The translations under genes and the position numbers were made by a program. The notes under the pieces were generated by a model that saw nothing but the letters and a program-made list of their open reading frames with translations, was not told the origin of the DNA and made no database searches. Positions 27,225-36,230 of a stretch of 64,000 nucleotides of DNA are shown piece by piece; within the stretch, counting starts at the first letter, position 1; every line of letters begins with the position of its first letter. The DNA comes from JAJDAT01 sp964570665 (GTDB lineage Bacteria > Nitrospinota > Nitrospinia > Nitrospinales > JAJDAT01): positions 201,284 to 265,283 of the forward strand of contig CAZMZH010000005.1 in NCBI GenBank assembly GCA_964570665.1, in the 5' to 3' direction.

Positions 27225-28204
27225 GAAAAATTGCGCCCTTTATTAGCTCGGTGCCATTCAATAGTGGACTTTAAACCTTTTTCTAAAGAAACTTCCGCCT
27301 TAAAGCCAAGAAGGCAACGGGCTTTGGTCGTATCGCAAACCCGGTGGCGAATGTCTTCATAAAGGTGGGGGAAATCTGAATAAGCTAAAAATTCAAGCTT
27401 CGGCTTACTTTGGTTATCGGATAACCTCCAAATCATATACGCTAAATTTACAATACTAATTTTTGAGTCGTTTCCAATATTAATAATTTCTCCCGATGCA
27501 TAAGGGGTGTCTAAGATTTTCATGGTTCCCTCTACAGCGTCGTCGATAAACGTTAAATCTCTAGTTTGAACTCCATCGCCATGAATTTCCATAGGTTCGC
27601 TAGCTAGCGCCGATTCAATAAATATCGACTGAGGCCCCCCCATCCAATCCCTTCTTTGTCGGGGACCATATACGTTAAAAAAACGAATGATTGAAAAGTC
27701 TAATTCATATTTTTCATTGTAGGCAAAGCATAAATGCTCTGAATACATTTGAGAAACCACCGTACTCCATCGCCTAATTTCGGGCTTTCCTAACCGAAAG
27801 CTGGATTCCTCAGTAAATGGTAATTCCTGGTTTTTCCCATAGAGTTCGCCAGTTGAACCGTATATGAACCTAGCTTTAGAACTTAAAGCTACTTCTAGAG
27901 CATGTTCGGTCCCTACGGCATTTACGGTAAGCGATTCTATTCTCTTGCCATATCTAGGACTTTTTACACAAGCAAAATGAATGACAACATCGCAGTTTTG
28001 GGTTTTGAATTTTTCAATAAATTCAGTAGATGTAATATCTAAATTAAAAAACTCAAAATTTTTCTTATCTTCTAAATCGGCGATGTTATCTTTAAAACCA
28101 TAGGAAAGGTTATCGACACCAATGACATGTTCTCCATTATCAACAAGTTTCCTCGCAAGATGAGAACCAATAAAACCACAAACTCCTGTAATAATTATTT
28201 TCAT
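27221..28204 (-). CDS. SDR epimerase paralogue lacking the YxxxK dyad
   Basis: A 327-residue extended short-chain dehydrogenase/reductase of the UDP-sugar epimerase/dehydratase type, with the NAD loop TGVCGFIGSH and the sugar-binding FFNVYGPRQ. At the catalytic dyad the sequence reads WSTVVSQMYSEH: Thr148 and Gln152 stand where Tyr and Lys should be. Its closest relative in the window, the gene at 28397, has Tyr148 and Lys152 in exactly the same places. The gene is otherwise complete and coupled to wecB by a 4-base overlap. It may be an inactive partner or use another chemistry; function is uncertain. Confidence 0.85.
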   Translation of the reverse strand: MKIIITGVCGFIGSHLARKLVDNGEHVIGVDNLSYGFKDNIADLEDKKNFEFFNLDITSTEFIEKFKTQNCDVVIHFACVKSPRYGKRIESLTVNAVGTEHALEVALSSKARFIYGSTGELYGKNQELPFTEESSFRLGKPEIRRWSTVVSQMYSEHLCFAYNEKYELDFSIIRFFNVYGPRQRRDWMGGPQSIFIESALASEPMEIHGDGVQTRDLTFIDDAVEGTMKILDTPYASGEIINIGNDSKISIVNLAYMIWRLSDNQSKPKLEFLAYSDFPHLYEDIRHRVCDTTKARCLLGFKAEVSLEKGLKSTIEWHRANKGRNFS

Positions 28205-28396
28205 AAAATAGAGTCGCTCTGAAAAAAACAGCCTCCAATAATTAACAAATTTTGTTTATTTTTGCCTACCTCTTGATTTTCTAACTCAAGTTTTTGGCGG
28301 TTTTGATTTTTAGATATTTCCAAAGAATTGAAATTAACTGAGGATTAAACGCAACAACGGAGATCCGTTTGCCTACGAAATGAAATAAAGTTTAAT

Positions 28397-29365
28397 CTAA
28401 TAAAATTGTCTTTGCCAACGAATCGTTTTCGGCAATCCTTCCTCTAATTGAGTTCTGACACGATAACCCAATCTGTCTTTTGATTTAGTCAAATCTGGTA
28501 CCCTTCTCATTACATCCTCATAATGCCCAGAAAAACTTCTATATGAAATAAGCTCCATTTTTGGTTTGGTGCCAGGACGTACAAGATTCCAAATCATTTC
28601 GCCCAATTCTTTAATAGTAATCTCCCGTTCATTGCCAATATTCCAAATTTCTCCATTTGCTTCATCTTTTTCAAGGGCAAGAAAAGTCCCCTCTACCATA
28701 TCTTCGACAAAAGTAAAACTCCTTGTCTGGCTTCCATCCCCATGTATAGTAAGCGGCTCATCTTTTATAGCCTTTTCAATAAATACTGATTGAGGCCCTC
28801 CCCACCAGGTAAGATTTTGACTTGGCCCATAACCGCCAAAATAACGAATTATGGCTATTGGAGTATCAAATTCTTCAATAAAAGAATAGGCTAAATGCTC
28901 ATCATACAATTTAGAAACAGCATAACTCCAACGTTTTATAGATGTTTCGCCTAAAAAAAGATCCGATTCTTCTGAAAAAGGAAGGTTAGGGTTTTTTCCA
29001 TATACGTCGGAGGTAGAAGTAAAGACTATTTTCTTTTTGTATTTAGAACCTGATTCAAAAATATTTTTGGTTCCGGTGGTATTAATTTTTAACGTGTCCA
29101 TCGCGTTTCCATAGCGAGGGATTTTAAACGCTGCCAAATGCACAACTGCATCTACTTTTTGCACAAGTTCATCAATAAGAGAAGCGTTTCTTATATCGCC
29201 TTCTACAAACTCGAACAAAGAATTAGATTTATAGGATTCAATATTTCTAAGTTGCCCTTGAGAAAGATTGTCCAATCCTATTACTTGATAATTATAATTT
29301 AGAAGTTTTTGTAATAGATTTGACCCTACAAAACCCGCCACCCCTGTAATTAAGATTTTTTGCAT
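28397..29365 (-). CDS. NAD-dependent UDP-sugar epimerase/dehydratase (extended SDR)
   Basis: A 322-residue extended SDR with TGVAGFVGSN at the N-terminus, the Ser/Thr of FTSTSDVYGK and an intact Tyr148-x3-Lys152 (WSYAVSKLYDEH), so it should be an active NAD-dependent epimerase or dehydratase on a nucleotide sugar. RYFGGYGPSQ and IHGDGSQTRSFTFVEDM form the substrate side. It is a clear paralogue of the gene at 27221, sharing many blocks (PRYG, WGGPQSVFIE). A 192-base gap separates the two, and 72 bases separate it from the upstream dehydrogenase-acetyltransferase. The exact sugar is unknown. Confidence 0.9.
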   Translation of the reverse strand: MQKILITGVAGFVGSNLLQKLLNYNYQVIGLDNLSQGQLRNIESYKSNSLFEFVEGDIRNASLIDELVQKVDAVVHLAAFKIPRYGNAMDTLKINTTGTKNIFESGSKYKKKIVFTSTSDVYGKNPNLPFSEESDLFLGETSIKRWSYAVSKLYDEHLAYSFIEEFDTPIAIIRYFGGYGPSQNLTWWGGPQSVFIEKAIKDEPLTIHGDGSQTRSFTFVEDMVEGTFLALEKDEANGEIWNIGNEREITIKELGEMIWNLVRPGTKPKMELISYRSFSGHYEDVMRRVPDLTKSKDRLGYRVRTQLEEGLPKTIRWQRQFY

Positions 29366-29437
29366 TTTTGAATAATTTTAGACGAACTGAAATTTAAGAA
29401 TTAAGTAACTTACAATATGAATTAAAACAACGAACCA

Positions 29438-30964
29438 TTAGGATTTTAAGTTGAAGGTTTTTTCACAAAGCACACATTTGTTATTTTCTTCAAGTTTTTG
29501 CCCACATTCACAAACCCAACCTTTAAGCGTAGCAGGGTTCCCATAGATCAAACCATGATCGGGAACATCTTTGGTAACTACTGCACCGGCGCCAATAAAA
29601 GCATGTTTGCCAATTGTCACTCCACATAAAATGGTTGCATTTGCCCCAATGGTTGCCCCTTGTTTTACTAATGTCCTTTGAAATTCATTTTTTCGAGGAA
29701 AAGCGCTTCTTGGGTTGATTACGTTTGTAAAAACGCAGGATGGGCCGCAGAAAACATTATCTTCAAGGACAACCCCCTTGTAAAGAGAGACATTATTTTG
29801 AATTTTTACGTTGTCGCCAATGACACCCTCTGGACCAACAACTACATTTTGTCCAATATTTACATCCTGGCCAATAGTTGAGTTTTTTAAAACTCTAGAA
29901 AAGTTCCAAATTTTTGTTCCTTTACCAATCTTACAGTTTCCCTCAACACTTCCAGTTTCGTGTAAAAAATAGTCTTTTTGGACAGTCTTCGCATTATCCA
30001 TGCTCGCTTGAGCTAAACGAAGAACTTTTAAGACCTTTAATCCTTCTTCTCCATCAGTATAAAATGACTTACCTTCAATGGCCTCTAAGAATGTACGGCA
30101 TTCAACCGCTAATGGCTCTTCCCATTTATCGGATAATATTATTGGAACACCATCTTTTTTTTCAGGAATAGGAACGCCATTTTGCCAAGAAATATTGTGA
30201 GGGTATATAACTAATTTTTCGTCTATGGGAGCGGTGTCTTCAAATACAACCATTTTTTTCTCGCCGATAACCACCAATTTTTGCTCTTTGAATGGATGTA
30301 ACCATGAAACAAAAATATGACCCGCTACTCCCGAAGGAAATCTAAGTTGGGTCATTGTCGTATCTGCAATATGAGGATGGAGTATGTTGGAACCAAAAGC
30401 TTCTACTGAATCAGGCTCGTCGTTAACAATAGATAAAATTATCGATATGTCATGGGGAGCAAACGACCAAAGAATATTTTCTTCTCTACGGATTTTTCCT
30501 AAGTTTAATCTATTTGAATAGACATATTGCAGTTTACCAAGTTCTCCCTTTGCCAGGAGTTTTTTAAGTTCCCTAATAGCCGAATGGTAATGCAATATAT
30601 GCCCTACAAAAAGGACCTTGCCAGAACTCTTTGAAATTTCAACTAACTCTTTACCTTCACGCTCGTCTAAAGCCAACGGTTTTTCGATAAAAACATTTTT
30701 CTTAGCTAAAAGAGCTTCCTTCACCATAGAAAAATGCATTTCAGCCGGTGTTGCTATCGCAACAGTATTTATATCTGGATTCGAGAGAATATTGGGAAAA
30801 GAAATAGATGTACTGATATCTGGATACTTCTCTTTTTTTCTTTCAAGAACATCATCCGAAGGGTCGCAAATCAAACGAAGAACTCCGAGTTGATGAAAAG
30901 TTCTAGCGAGGTTTTTCCCCCAAAATCCGGCGCCTACCAACGCCAAGTTAACTCCGCTTTTCAA
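29438..30964 (-). CDS. Gfo/Idh dehydrogenase fused to hexapeptide N-acetyltransferase
   Basis: A 508-residue fusion. Residues 1-340 are a Gfo/Idh/MocA oxidoreductase (LVGAGFWGKN, NVFIEKPLAL) like WbpB/WlbA, which oxidises C3 of a UDP-GlcNAc uronic acid. Residues about 345-480 are a left-handed beta-helix acetyltransferase like WbpD/WlbB (hexads such as IGQDVNIGQNVVVG and GAGAVVTKDVPDHGL). Residues about 484-505 carry four Cys (CECG ... CVLC), a small zinc ribbon. The TTG start at 30964 is supported by GGAG seven bases upstream. The two enzymes are usually separate genes acting on either side of the aminotransferase. It is first in the minus-strand sugar run. Confidence 0.9.
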   Translation of the reverse strand: MKSGVNLALVGAGFWGKNLARTFHQLGVLRLICDPSDDVLERKKEKYPDISTSISFPNILSNPDINTVAIATPAEMHFSMVKEALLAKKNVFIEKPLALDEREGKELVEISKSSGKVLFVGHILHYHSAIRELKKLLAKGELGKLQYVYSNRLNLGKIRREENILWSFAPHDISIILSIVNDEPDSVEAFGSNILHPHIADTTMTQLRFPSGVAGHIFVSWLHPFKEQKLVVIGEKKMVVFEDTAPIDEKLVIYPHNISWQNGVPIPEKKDGVPIILSDKWEEPLAVECRTFLEAIEGKSFYTDGEEGLKVLKVLRLAQASMDNAKTVQKDYFLHETGSVEGNCKIGKGTKIWNFSRVLKNSTIGQDVNIGQNVVVGPEGVIGDNVKIQNNVSLYKGVVLEDNVFCGPSCVFTNVINPRSAFPRKNEFQRTLVKQGATIGANATILCGVTIGKHAFIGAGAVVTKDVPDHGLIYGNPATLKGWVCECGQKLEENNKCVLCEKTFNLKS

Positions 30965-31481
30965 TTATTGACTCCAATGCTAAAAGCGTTAATTTTATGA
31001 AATTAAATTTCATCTTCCAGGAAAGATTGATCTAAACCAAAAATCCAATAAAAAATTATGGGTGGAAAAACTGGATCAACTTGAATTTAGAAATCACAAA
31101 AACTTGAACTAATCTCTAAATGTGCTGGAAAGTAAAAACGAAATGAAAATCAAGAGACTAAAAAGTAAACCCTTTTCTAAAGACTTATAATATCCTATTC
31201 AATCTCTAAACCAAGCTAGATTATAGTTTTGTAATTTAGTTTTCAATCTTAAATTTTTCAGATAAACCTTAAAAATTAGAAATAAACCAAAAAAATTTAA
31301 AGATAGCTATTATCCTACAATAATCTTTTTCATATTTGCTTTTTTTCATTTTATTTTTATGATAAATATTGGCATTTTTTAAAATGCCTAATTGAAATTA
31401 CAAATATTTTCTTGACTTAAAACAACCTAGGTGATTTTCTAATAATATTATATGATTTTTTTAAATTCGAGGAAAAATGAA
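30965..31481. other. very AT-rich divergent intergenic region
   Basis: About 500 bases between the minus-strand sugar genes and the plus-strand GRDP-like gene. No reading frame over 60 residues, no tRNA-like fold and no repeat array is visible. It holds one inverted repeat (31371-31388) and a TTGACT hexamer at 31412 that could be a -35 for the plus-strand gene, although no good -10 follows at the right distance. Confidence 0.4.
31371..31388. promoter_or_regulatory. inverted repeat, candidate operator
   Basis: GGCATTTT and AAAATGCC form 8-base arms around a 2-base centre. It lies about 95 bases before the GRDP-like start and 24 bases before a TTGACT hexamer, a position suited to a regulator site. 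In an AT-rich region such symmetry can also arise by chance. Confidence 0.3.
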
Positions 31482-31973
31482 ATGAAAGACATGCTGCAAA
31501 TCCAAGAATTAATCGATAACATTGATCTAGAGCCTATTAAGTTTACTTTAGTTTCAAGAGAAGAAGGTCCCGGTTGGACCATTGAGAAATCCAAACTAAT
31601 CGAAACTTGGTATCGTAGATTTTTAGCATTAGTCAAAATCTATCCTGACCAAACCATTGTTCCTACAAAAGATATCGACATGTTTTGGCATTATCATATT
31701 TTGGATACTCGGAAATACATGGAAGACTGCAACAAAATCTTTGGAAGTTATTTTCACCATTTTCCATACTTTGGCAGCAGGGGAAAAGAAGATAAAGCAA
31801 ACTTTGAAAAAACGTTTTTTCTCGCCCAAGAATTATTTGAAAAACATTTTGGCGAATCTCCTATATCAACTGGAATCGCCGATTGTGGAGGTCTTTGCTC
31901 TGACGGGGAACCCACTCCTTATGTAAACATTCAACCAAACTTAAGACCTAGCTTAGCCACAATTGAAGCATAG
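31482..31973 (+). CDS. GRDP-like (DUF1399-type) protein with Cys-rich tail
   Basis: A 163-residue protein of the glycine-rich-domain-containing-protein-like family. The hallmark is D64-IDMFWHYHILD, with His70 and His72, and then the FHHFPYFG segment with His92 and His93. The clustered His/Asp residues could bind a metal, but no reaction is established. After this domain comes a short tail with C135-GGL-C139 (ADCGGLC) and a polar end. The start at 31482 is preferred over the ATG at 31452 because GAGGA ends eight bases before it. The gene is isolated, between divergent sugar genes and a convergent glycosyltransferase. Confidence 0.78.
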   Translation: MKDMLQIQELIDNIDLEPIKFTLVSREEGPGWTIEKSKLIETWYRRFLALVKIYPDQTIVPTKDIDMFWHYHILDTRKYMEDCNKIFGSYFHHFPYFGSRGKEDKANFEKTFFLAQELFEKHFGESPISTGIADCGGLCSDGEPTPYVNIQPNLRPSLATIEA

Positions 31974-32005
31974 CCAAACTAATATTTTTTGAAAAATAGA
32001 TCTAT

Positions 32006-33640
32006 TTAGAATCCTTGGACGCTAAGCTGGTCTAATTGGTCAATACCTTTTTTAGGCAATAAAATTTGAAAAAAGCCGACCAGTTCTGAAAGAAAGTAAT
32101 TATCTGTAATGTGTTTAAAAATTACTGGAGCATAATTCGCAAATCTTCGGTCTTCTCGACCGTCTATGGGAATATCTACATATAAAATTAGCTTAGGAGG
32201 ATTTAATTTTAAATCGTCTACGACTTCCTGTTGTTTTTCTTCATTCAACATACCTGGAAGAATCCAGTCATATTGTGTTGGATTAATACGATCCGTTAAA
32301 TAATAAAACACTGGATTTAGCGGAATGGCAAAAATAGAATCCCCAGGCTGGGAATATTGACGAATACGCGAAACGGTTTGCTCTAACCACTGAACTTCTG
32401 TTTTATTGGTATAAACATCCAGCCTACGCAATTGCAAATGAGTTTTTTCCAAACTCTTGGCGCCAATTGATCCGGCATAAAAACCGTGGTGAGTATTCAT
32501 CTCGAAATAAAATAAAAACGGAAGAAAAACAGCCAAAATATTTGCCGTTATTCTATAAATCCAACCATAGTCGGCATTTTTCACAAAAGAAGCATTAACA
32601 ACCAATCTCCAAATTTCGTAAGTTAAATAGCAAAATAGAATATAAAATAAAGGTAAAGTACGCAGTAAATTATCAAATCCCGCTCGCCAGATTACCAATC
32701 CAAAAGAACAAATCCCAAATGCTAAAATGGCTAGCAATTCCAATCCATTATCGTTAAAACGTCCCCTACTTTTAATAAGCCGAAAAATCAAAATTCCTAA
32801 AGTAATAAAATACGCCAGTATTGGCATGTAGAAAAGTAACCGCTCTCCTACTTTATGGGGACCGACTTCTTTAAAAACATCCATTATCGGAAAAATAGGT
32901 GGAAAAGCATTGCCCCAAACATTATGAGTAGCAAACACAATATCTGCTAACTTCCACACTAAATCACGTTGAAAAGCATAAATAATGAGAATTCCAAATA
33001 TCGCGCCTCCCACCATGAAAATCCATATCTTTTGTGATTTTTGCTTATTTAAAGGCTCTTCCTCTGAGGACTGGTTTTTGGCCCAAGCTCCCTGAAAAAA
33101 CATAATGACAATTGTCATTATTATTATCAAGACTGAGAACATTGCCACTTCAATCTTAAAAGAAGCAGCCACAATCGATAATAAAAACGTACATAATATC
33201 CATAAAACGCGTTTGGTTTCTATGATTTTAATAGTCAGGTAAGCCAATAGAATGCAGAAAAAAGGGTAAAAGCGATTGTAATACATTGAAGGAGCGGACA
33301 TGGTTGCCAAAGCAGCCAATAAAGAAAAGCCCGGCGGCATTATTCTGCGAGAAATCGAGTAGGTCAAAAGAACCATTAGAGGCGTTAATATTGCAACTCC
33401 AATACGAAGGCTTTGGATATTCACTCCAAATAGCTTAAAAAATATTGCCCCGTAAAGATAACGCCCTGGCAAATAACCATTTGGATTAAAGTCTTTAAAC
33501 GCCGACTGACCATTTAGGGTTCGCAAAGTTCCATATGCATAACCCCCTTCATCCCAAATATTAAAACCATAATCGATGAAGGATAAAAAATAGCCCAATA
33601 GCAAAAAATATAAAACTATTTGGACACTATATTTCTTCAC
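32006..33640 (-). CDS. GT39-like polytopic membrane glycosyltransferase
   Basis: A membrane protein of about 544 residues with roughly 10-12 hydrophobic helices, then a soluble C-terminal domain from about 380. The first loop holds Asp/Glu residues (FNIWDEGGYAYGT) as in ArnT/PMT-type (GT39/GT83) transferases, which use lipid-linked sugar donors. DPRNERICF upstream of the GTG is not needed. The GTG at 33640 overlaps the NagZ stop as GTGA and puts a short basic leader before the first helix, whereas the longer frame begins at a TTG inside nagZ. It is probably coupled to nagZ. Acceptor and donor are unknown. Confidence 0.8.
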   Translation of the reverse strand: MKKYSVQIVLYFLLLGYFLSFIDYGFNIWDEGGYAYGTLRTLNGQSAFKDFNPNGYLPGRYLYGAIFFKLFGVNIQSLRIGVAILTPLMVLLTYSISRRIMPPGFSLLAALATMSAPSMYYNRFYPFFCILLAYLTIKIIETKRVLWILCTFLLSIVAASFKIEVAMFSVLIIIMTIVIMFFQGAWAKNQSSEEEPLNKQKSQKIWIFMVGGAIFGILIIYAFQRDLVWKLADIVFATHNVWGNAFPPIFPIMDVFKEVGPHKVGERLLFYMPILAYFITLGILIFRLIKSRGRFNDNGLELLAILAFGICSFGLVIWRAGFDNLLRTLPLFYILFCYLTYEIWRLVVNASFVKNADYGWIYRITANILAVFLPFLFYFEMNTHHGFYAGSIGAKSLEKTHLQLRRLDVYTNKTEVQWLEQTVSRIRQYSQPGDSIFAIPLNPVFYYLTDRINPTQYDWILPGMLNEEKQQEVVDDLKLNPPKLILYVDIPIDGREDRRFANYAPVIFKHITDNYFLSELVGFFQILLPKKGIDQLDQLSVQGF

Positions 33641-34734
33641 GCGGAAACAAATTCTTTCATTTCTTGGATCAACTGACCATGTGGTTTTGCCCAAAGGTTA
33701 AAATCGGGGGGGGTTTGAGGAGTAAAGTCGATCAAACGAGATTTAATTCTTTCGGTTCTATCTAATGACTCATCAATCCTTTCAGAGGCTATTTTTCCTT
33801 TTTCGACGTCTCGGATCATTTGTTCTTGTAATGCGATTGACTTTTCCATGTTATTGCAAATCATGAATTGGTCCAAACCAGCTTCAAACCCTAATACTGG
33901 AATATCTTTAAAATCAAATAAGTTTTCAACCGCTTTCATTTCTAAATCGTCTGAAATTATCAACCCCTTAAATCCCAGTTTCTTTCTAAGAATGTCCAAA
34001 AGAATAACTTTAGAAAACGTCGCAGGATAATCTTTATCCCATGCTGGATACAAAACATGGGCAGTCATTATTACTTCTAAACCTTTTCCTATATTATATG
34101 CAAAAGGTTTTAACTCTATATTTTCCAGATCCCCGACACTTTTATTGACAGTCGGTAATTCTAGATGCGAATCACGATCCGTATCCCCATGACCAGGAAA
34201 ATGTTTACCAACTGGCAATACGCCCGTTGGTAAAAAACCGCGTATTATTGCATAACCTAAAGATGAGACTAAACCTGGATCGCCGCTGATAGCTCTATCT
34301 CCAATAATAGGGTTTTGCGGATTGGAATTTACGTCTAAAATAGGCGCAAAATCCATGTTAATTCCAACGGATTTTAATTCAACAGCTAAAGATTGGCCAA
34401 AACGATAAGCTAAGTCTTCAGATTTTGAGATTCCAAGACAGTTCTGCGAAGGAAAATCCGAAAAAGGGGCTTTTAATCTAGATACCCTTCCTCCTTCTTG
34501 GTCGACAGAAATCAATAGAGGACGACCTCTAGCTTGAGAAACCGCTAAAGACTGCATATCTTTAATTAATGAGTGGAGTTGAGCGGGAGACTCATAATTC
34601 CTTTCGAATAGGATAAAACCTCCCACCCGTTGATCTACGATTAAGTTTTTTAACTCAGAGCTGATAGAACTTCCATTAAACCCCGACATAATTAGAGACC
34701 CTGTTTTTTCGACTATGGTTTGAGATGCGGTCAA
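33637..34734 (-). CDS. nagZ: beta-N-acetylhexosaminidase (GH3)
   Basis: A 365-residue family 3 glycoside hydrolase of the NagZ type, which removes N-acetylglucosamine from muropeptides during cell-wall recycling. The signature KHFPGHGDTDRDSHLELP carries the catalytic His/Asp pair typical of NagZ. IISDDLEMKAV carries the nucleophilic Asp near residue 262. GRVSRLKAPF and NMDFAPILDVN are also typical. No signal peptide is seen, so it should be cytoplasmic. Its stop overlaps the next gene's GTG by 4 bases. The start ATG at 34734 is clean. Confidence 0.93.
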   Translation of the reverse strand: MTASQTIVEKTGSLIMSGFNGSSISSELKNLIVDQRVGGFILFERNYESPAQLHSLIKDMQSLAVSQARGRPLLISVDQEGGRVSRLKAPFSDFPSQNCLGISKSEDLAYRFGQSLAVELKSVGINMDFAPILDVNSNPQNPIIGDRAISGDPGLVSSLGYAIIRGFLPTGVLPVGKHFPGHGDTDRDSHLELPTVNKSVGDLENIELKPFAYNIGKGLEVIMTAHVLYPAWDKDYPATFSKVILLDILRKKLGFKGLIISDDLEMKAVENLFDFKDIPVLGFEAGLDQFMICNNMEKSIALQEQMIRDVEKGKIASERIDESLDRTERIKSRLIDFTPQTPPDFNLWAKPHGQLIQEMKEFVSA

Positions 34735-34894
34735 AAGGCCTCCTTATAATTTGTTTAGTTTTAAGGTTTAAAAAATATTTTTGATTGTAACATTGCATCA
34801 AAACTAAGTATCGGCAAAAATATTCAAAGTTGGACTCAGCGATATGATAAAATAAGCTTTAAAAATTTTTCACCAGTAATGATGGGAAACTGAT

Positions 34895-36142
34895 TTGCGA
34901 AGGGTAGCGATAACCGGATTAGGAGCGCTTAGTCCTAACGGTAATGGTGTTAAAAATTTTTGGCAAAACACACGACACGGTGTTAGCGGAATCGAACGAA
35001 TTTCTAGTTTCGACGCTACAGGTTTGTCCTGTCAAATTGCCGGCGAAGTGAAGAATTTCGATCCCCGTAATTATTTTGACGACAAGGAATTGAAAAAACT
35101 TCCTCGAGCCGTCCCACTGGCCGTTGCGGCAACAAACGAAGCGTTTTCCGACGCTGGTATCGATCCTAAACAATTTAGCGAGTCCGAGTCAGAGAGCTTA
35201 GGAGTAATAATAGGTAGTGGTGGAGCTGGCTTTGATTATTCTGAAAAACAATTTGAACTATTTTTTTCAGATAAAAAACGCCAGATTAGTCCTTACGCGA
35301 TTTCTAATTCCCTTGTTGGGATGTTGTCTAGCGAGCTGTCTATGTATTTTGGCTTGAAGGGTAGAAGCCATGTAATCGCTAACGGATGCGCAAGTTCAAC
35401 CGATGCAATTGGGTACGCTTTTAATACTATTCGCTTTGGCCAAGAAGATTGGTTTTTAACCGGCGGTGTGGAAGCTTGTGTGACTCCGGCAATGATGACA
35501 GGCTTTGAACGAATGAAAGCAAATCCTGTGAATTTTAACGACGCTCCTTTTCGTGGATCGCGCCCTTTTGATCGGGACCGAGAAGGCTTCGTTTTAGCAG
35601 AGGGAAGCTGGATGATAATTTTAGAAGAATTAGAACACGCCAAACGTCGAGGCGCTAAAATTTATGGAGAAATTGCAGGGTATGGATCAACTTGTGACGC
35701 CTACCACAGAGTAGCCATTCAGCCAGATGGCAAACAACCATCTAGAGCCTTATTATTAGCGTTAAAAGACGCTCGGATGCCTAAAGACGATGTGGGGTAT
35801 ATCAACTTCCACGGGACTTCAACTCGCTTAAATGACAAAATTGAAACATTATCAGTCAAGCTAGCCTTTAATAGTAGAGCCATGAAAATTCCAGCAAGTT
35901 CTACAAAGTCAATGGTAGGTCATCCACAAGGGGCTTCTGGCGCATTGGGAACAATGGTCTCAGCTTTATCATTGAAAGACGGCTTTTTAACGCCAACGAT
36001 TAATTTAGAAAATCCCGACCCAGAGTGCGATATGGACTATATCCCAAATAAAGGCCGCGAAACTTCAATTAAAGCTGCAATTAGTAACTGTATTTCTTTT
36101 GGATCAAAAAACTCCGCTCTTGTAATTAAAAAGTTTGAATAA
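34895..36142 (+). CDS. fabF: beta-ketoacyl-ACP synthase II-type condensing enzyme
   Basis: A 415-residue thiolase-fold condensing enzyme. The catalytic triad is Cys165 (ANGCASSTDAIG), His306 (NFHGTSTRLND) and His343 (VGHPQGASGALGT), so it should elongate acyl-ACP by condensation with malonyl-ACP. The start is the TTG at 34895, supported by GATGGGAA just upstream and by the immediate RRVAITGLGALSPNG. No acyl carrier protein or other fatty-acid gene is next to it, so it may serve a special pathway or be a second copy. It is convergent with rplQ and shares the terminator region. Confidence 0.88.
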   Translation: MRRVAITGLGALSPNGNGVKNFWQNTRHGVSGIERISSFDATGLSCQIAGEVKNFDPRNYFDDKELKKLPRAVPLAVAATNEAFSDAGIDPKQFSESESESLGVIIGSGGAGFDYSEKQFELFFSDKKRQISPYAISNSLVGMLSSELSMYFGLKGRSHVIANGCASSTDAIGYAFNTIRFGQEDWFLTGGVEACVTPAMMTGFERMKANPVNFNDAPFRGSRPFDRDREGFVLAEGSWMIILEELEHAKRRGAKIYGEIAGYGSTCDAYHRVAIQPDGKQPSRALLLALKDARMPKDDVGYINFHGTSTRLNDKIETLSVKLAFNSRAMKIPASSTKSMVGHPQGASGALGTMVSALSLKDGFLTPTINLENPDPECDMDYIPNKGRETSIKAAISNCISFGSKNSALVIKKFE

Positions 36143-36167
36143 TTGCTTTGTTAAATATTTTTTAGGC

Positions 36168-36204
36168 AAAAAAAATGCCCAGCTAGCATAAACGCTAGCC
36201 GGGC
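36168..36204 (-). terminator. intrinsic terminator of the ribosomal superoperon
   Basis: Arms at 36177-36187 and 36194-36204 form an 11-bp stem with a 6-base loop, followed on the minus strand by eight T (36168-36175 are A on the plus strand). The one non-Watson-Crick position is a G-U pair on the minus strand but an A-C mismatch on the plus strand, so it is built for minus-strand transcripts. It ends the rplQ mRNA. Confidence 0.92.
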
Positions 36205-36230
36205 AAAGTATCGTTCTTATCTTTTTAGAA

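Noticed and set aside
28340..28380. Short AACGG/CCGTT hairpin between the two SDR genes
   Set aside because: Five base pairs without a following T tract on the minus strand; too weak to call a terminator.
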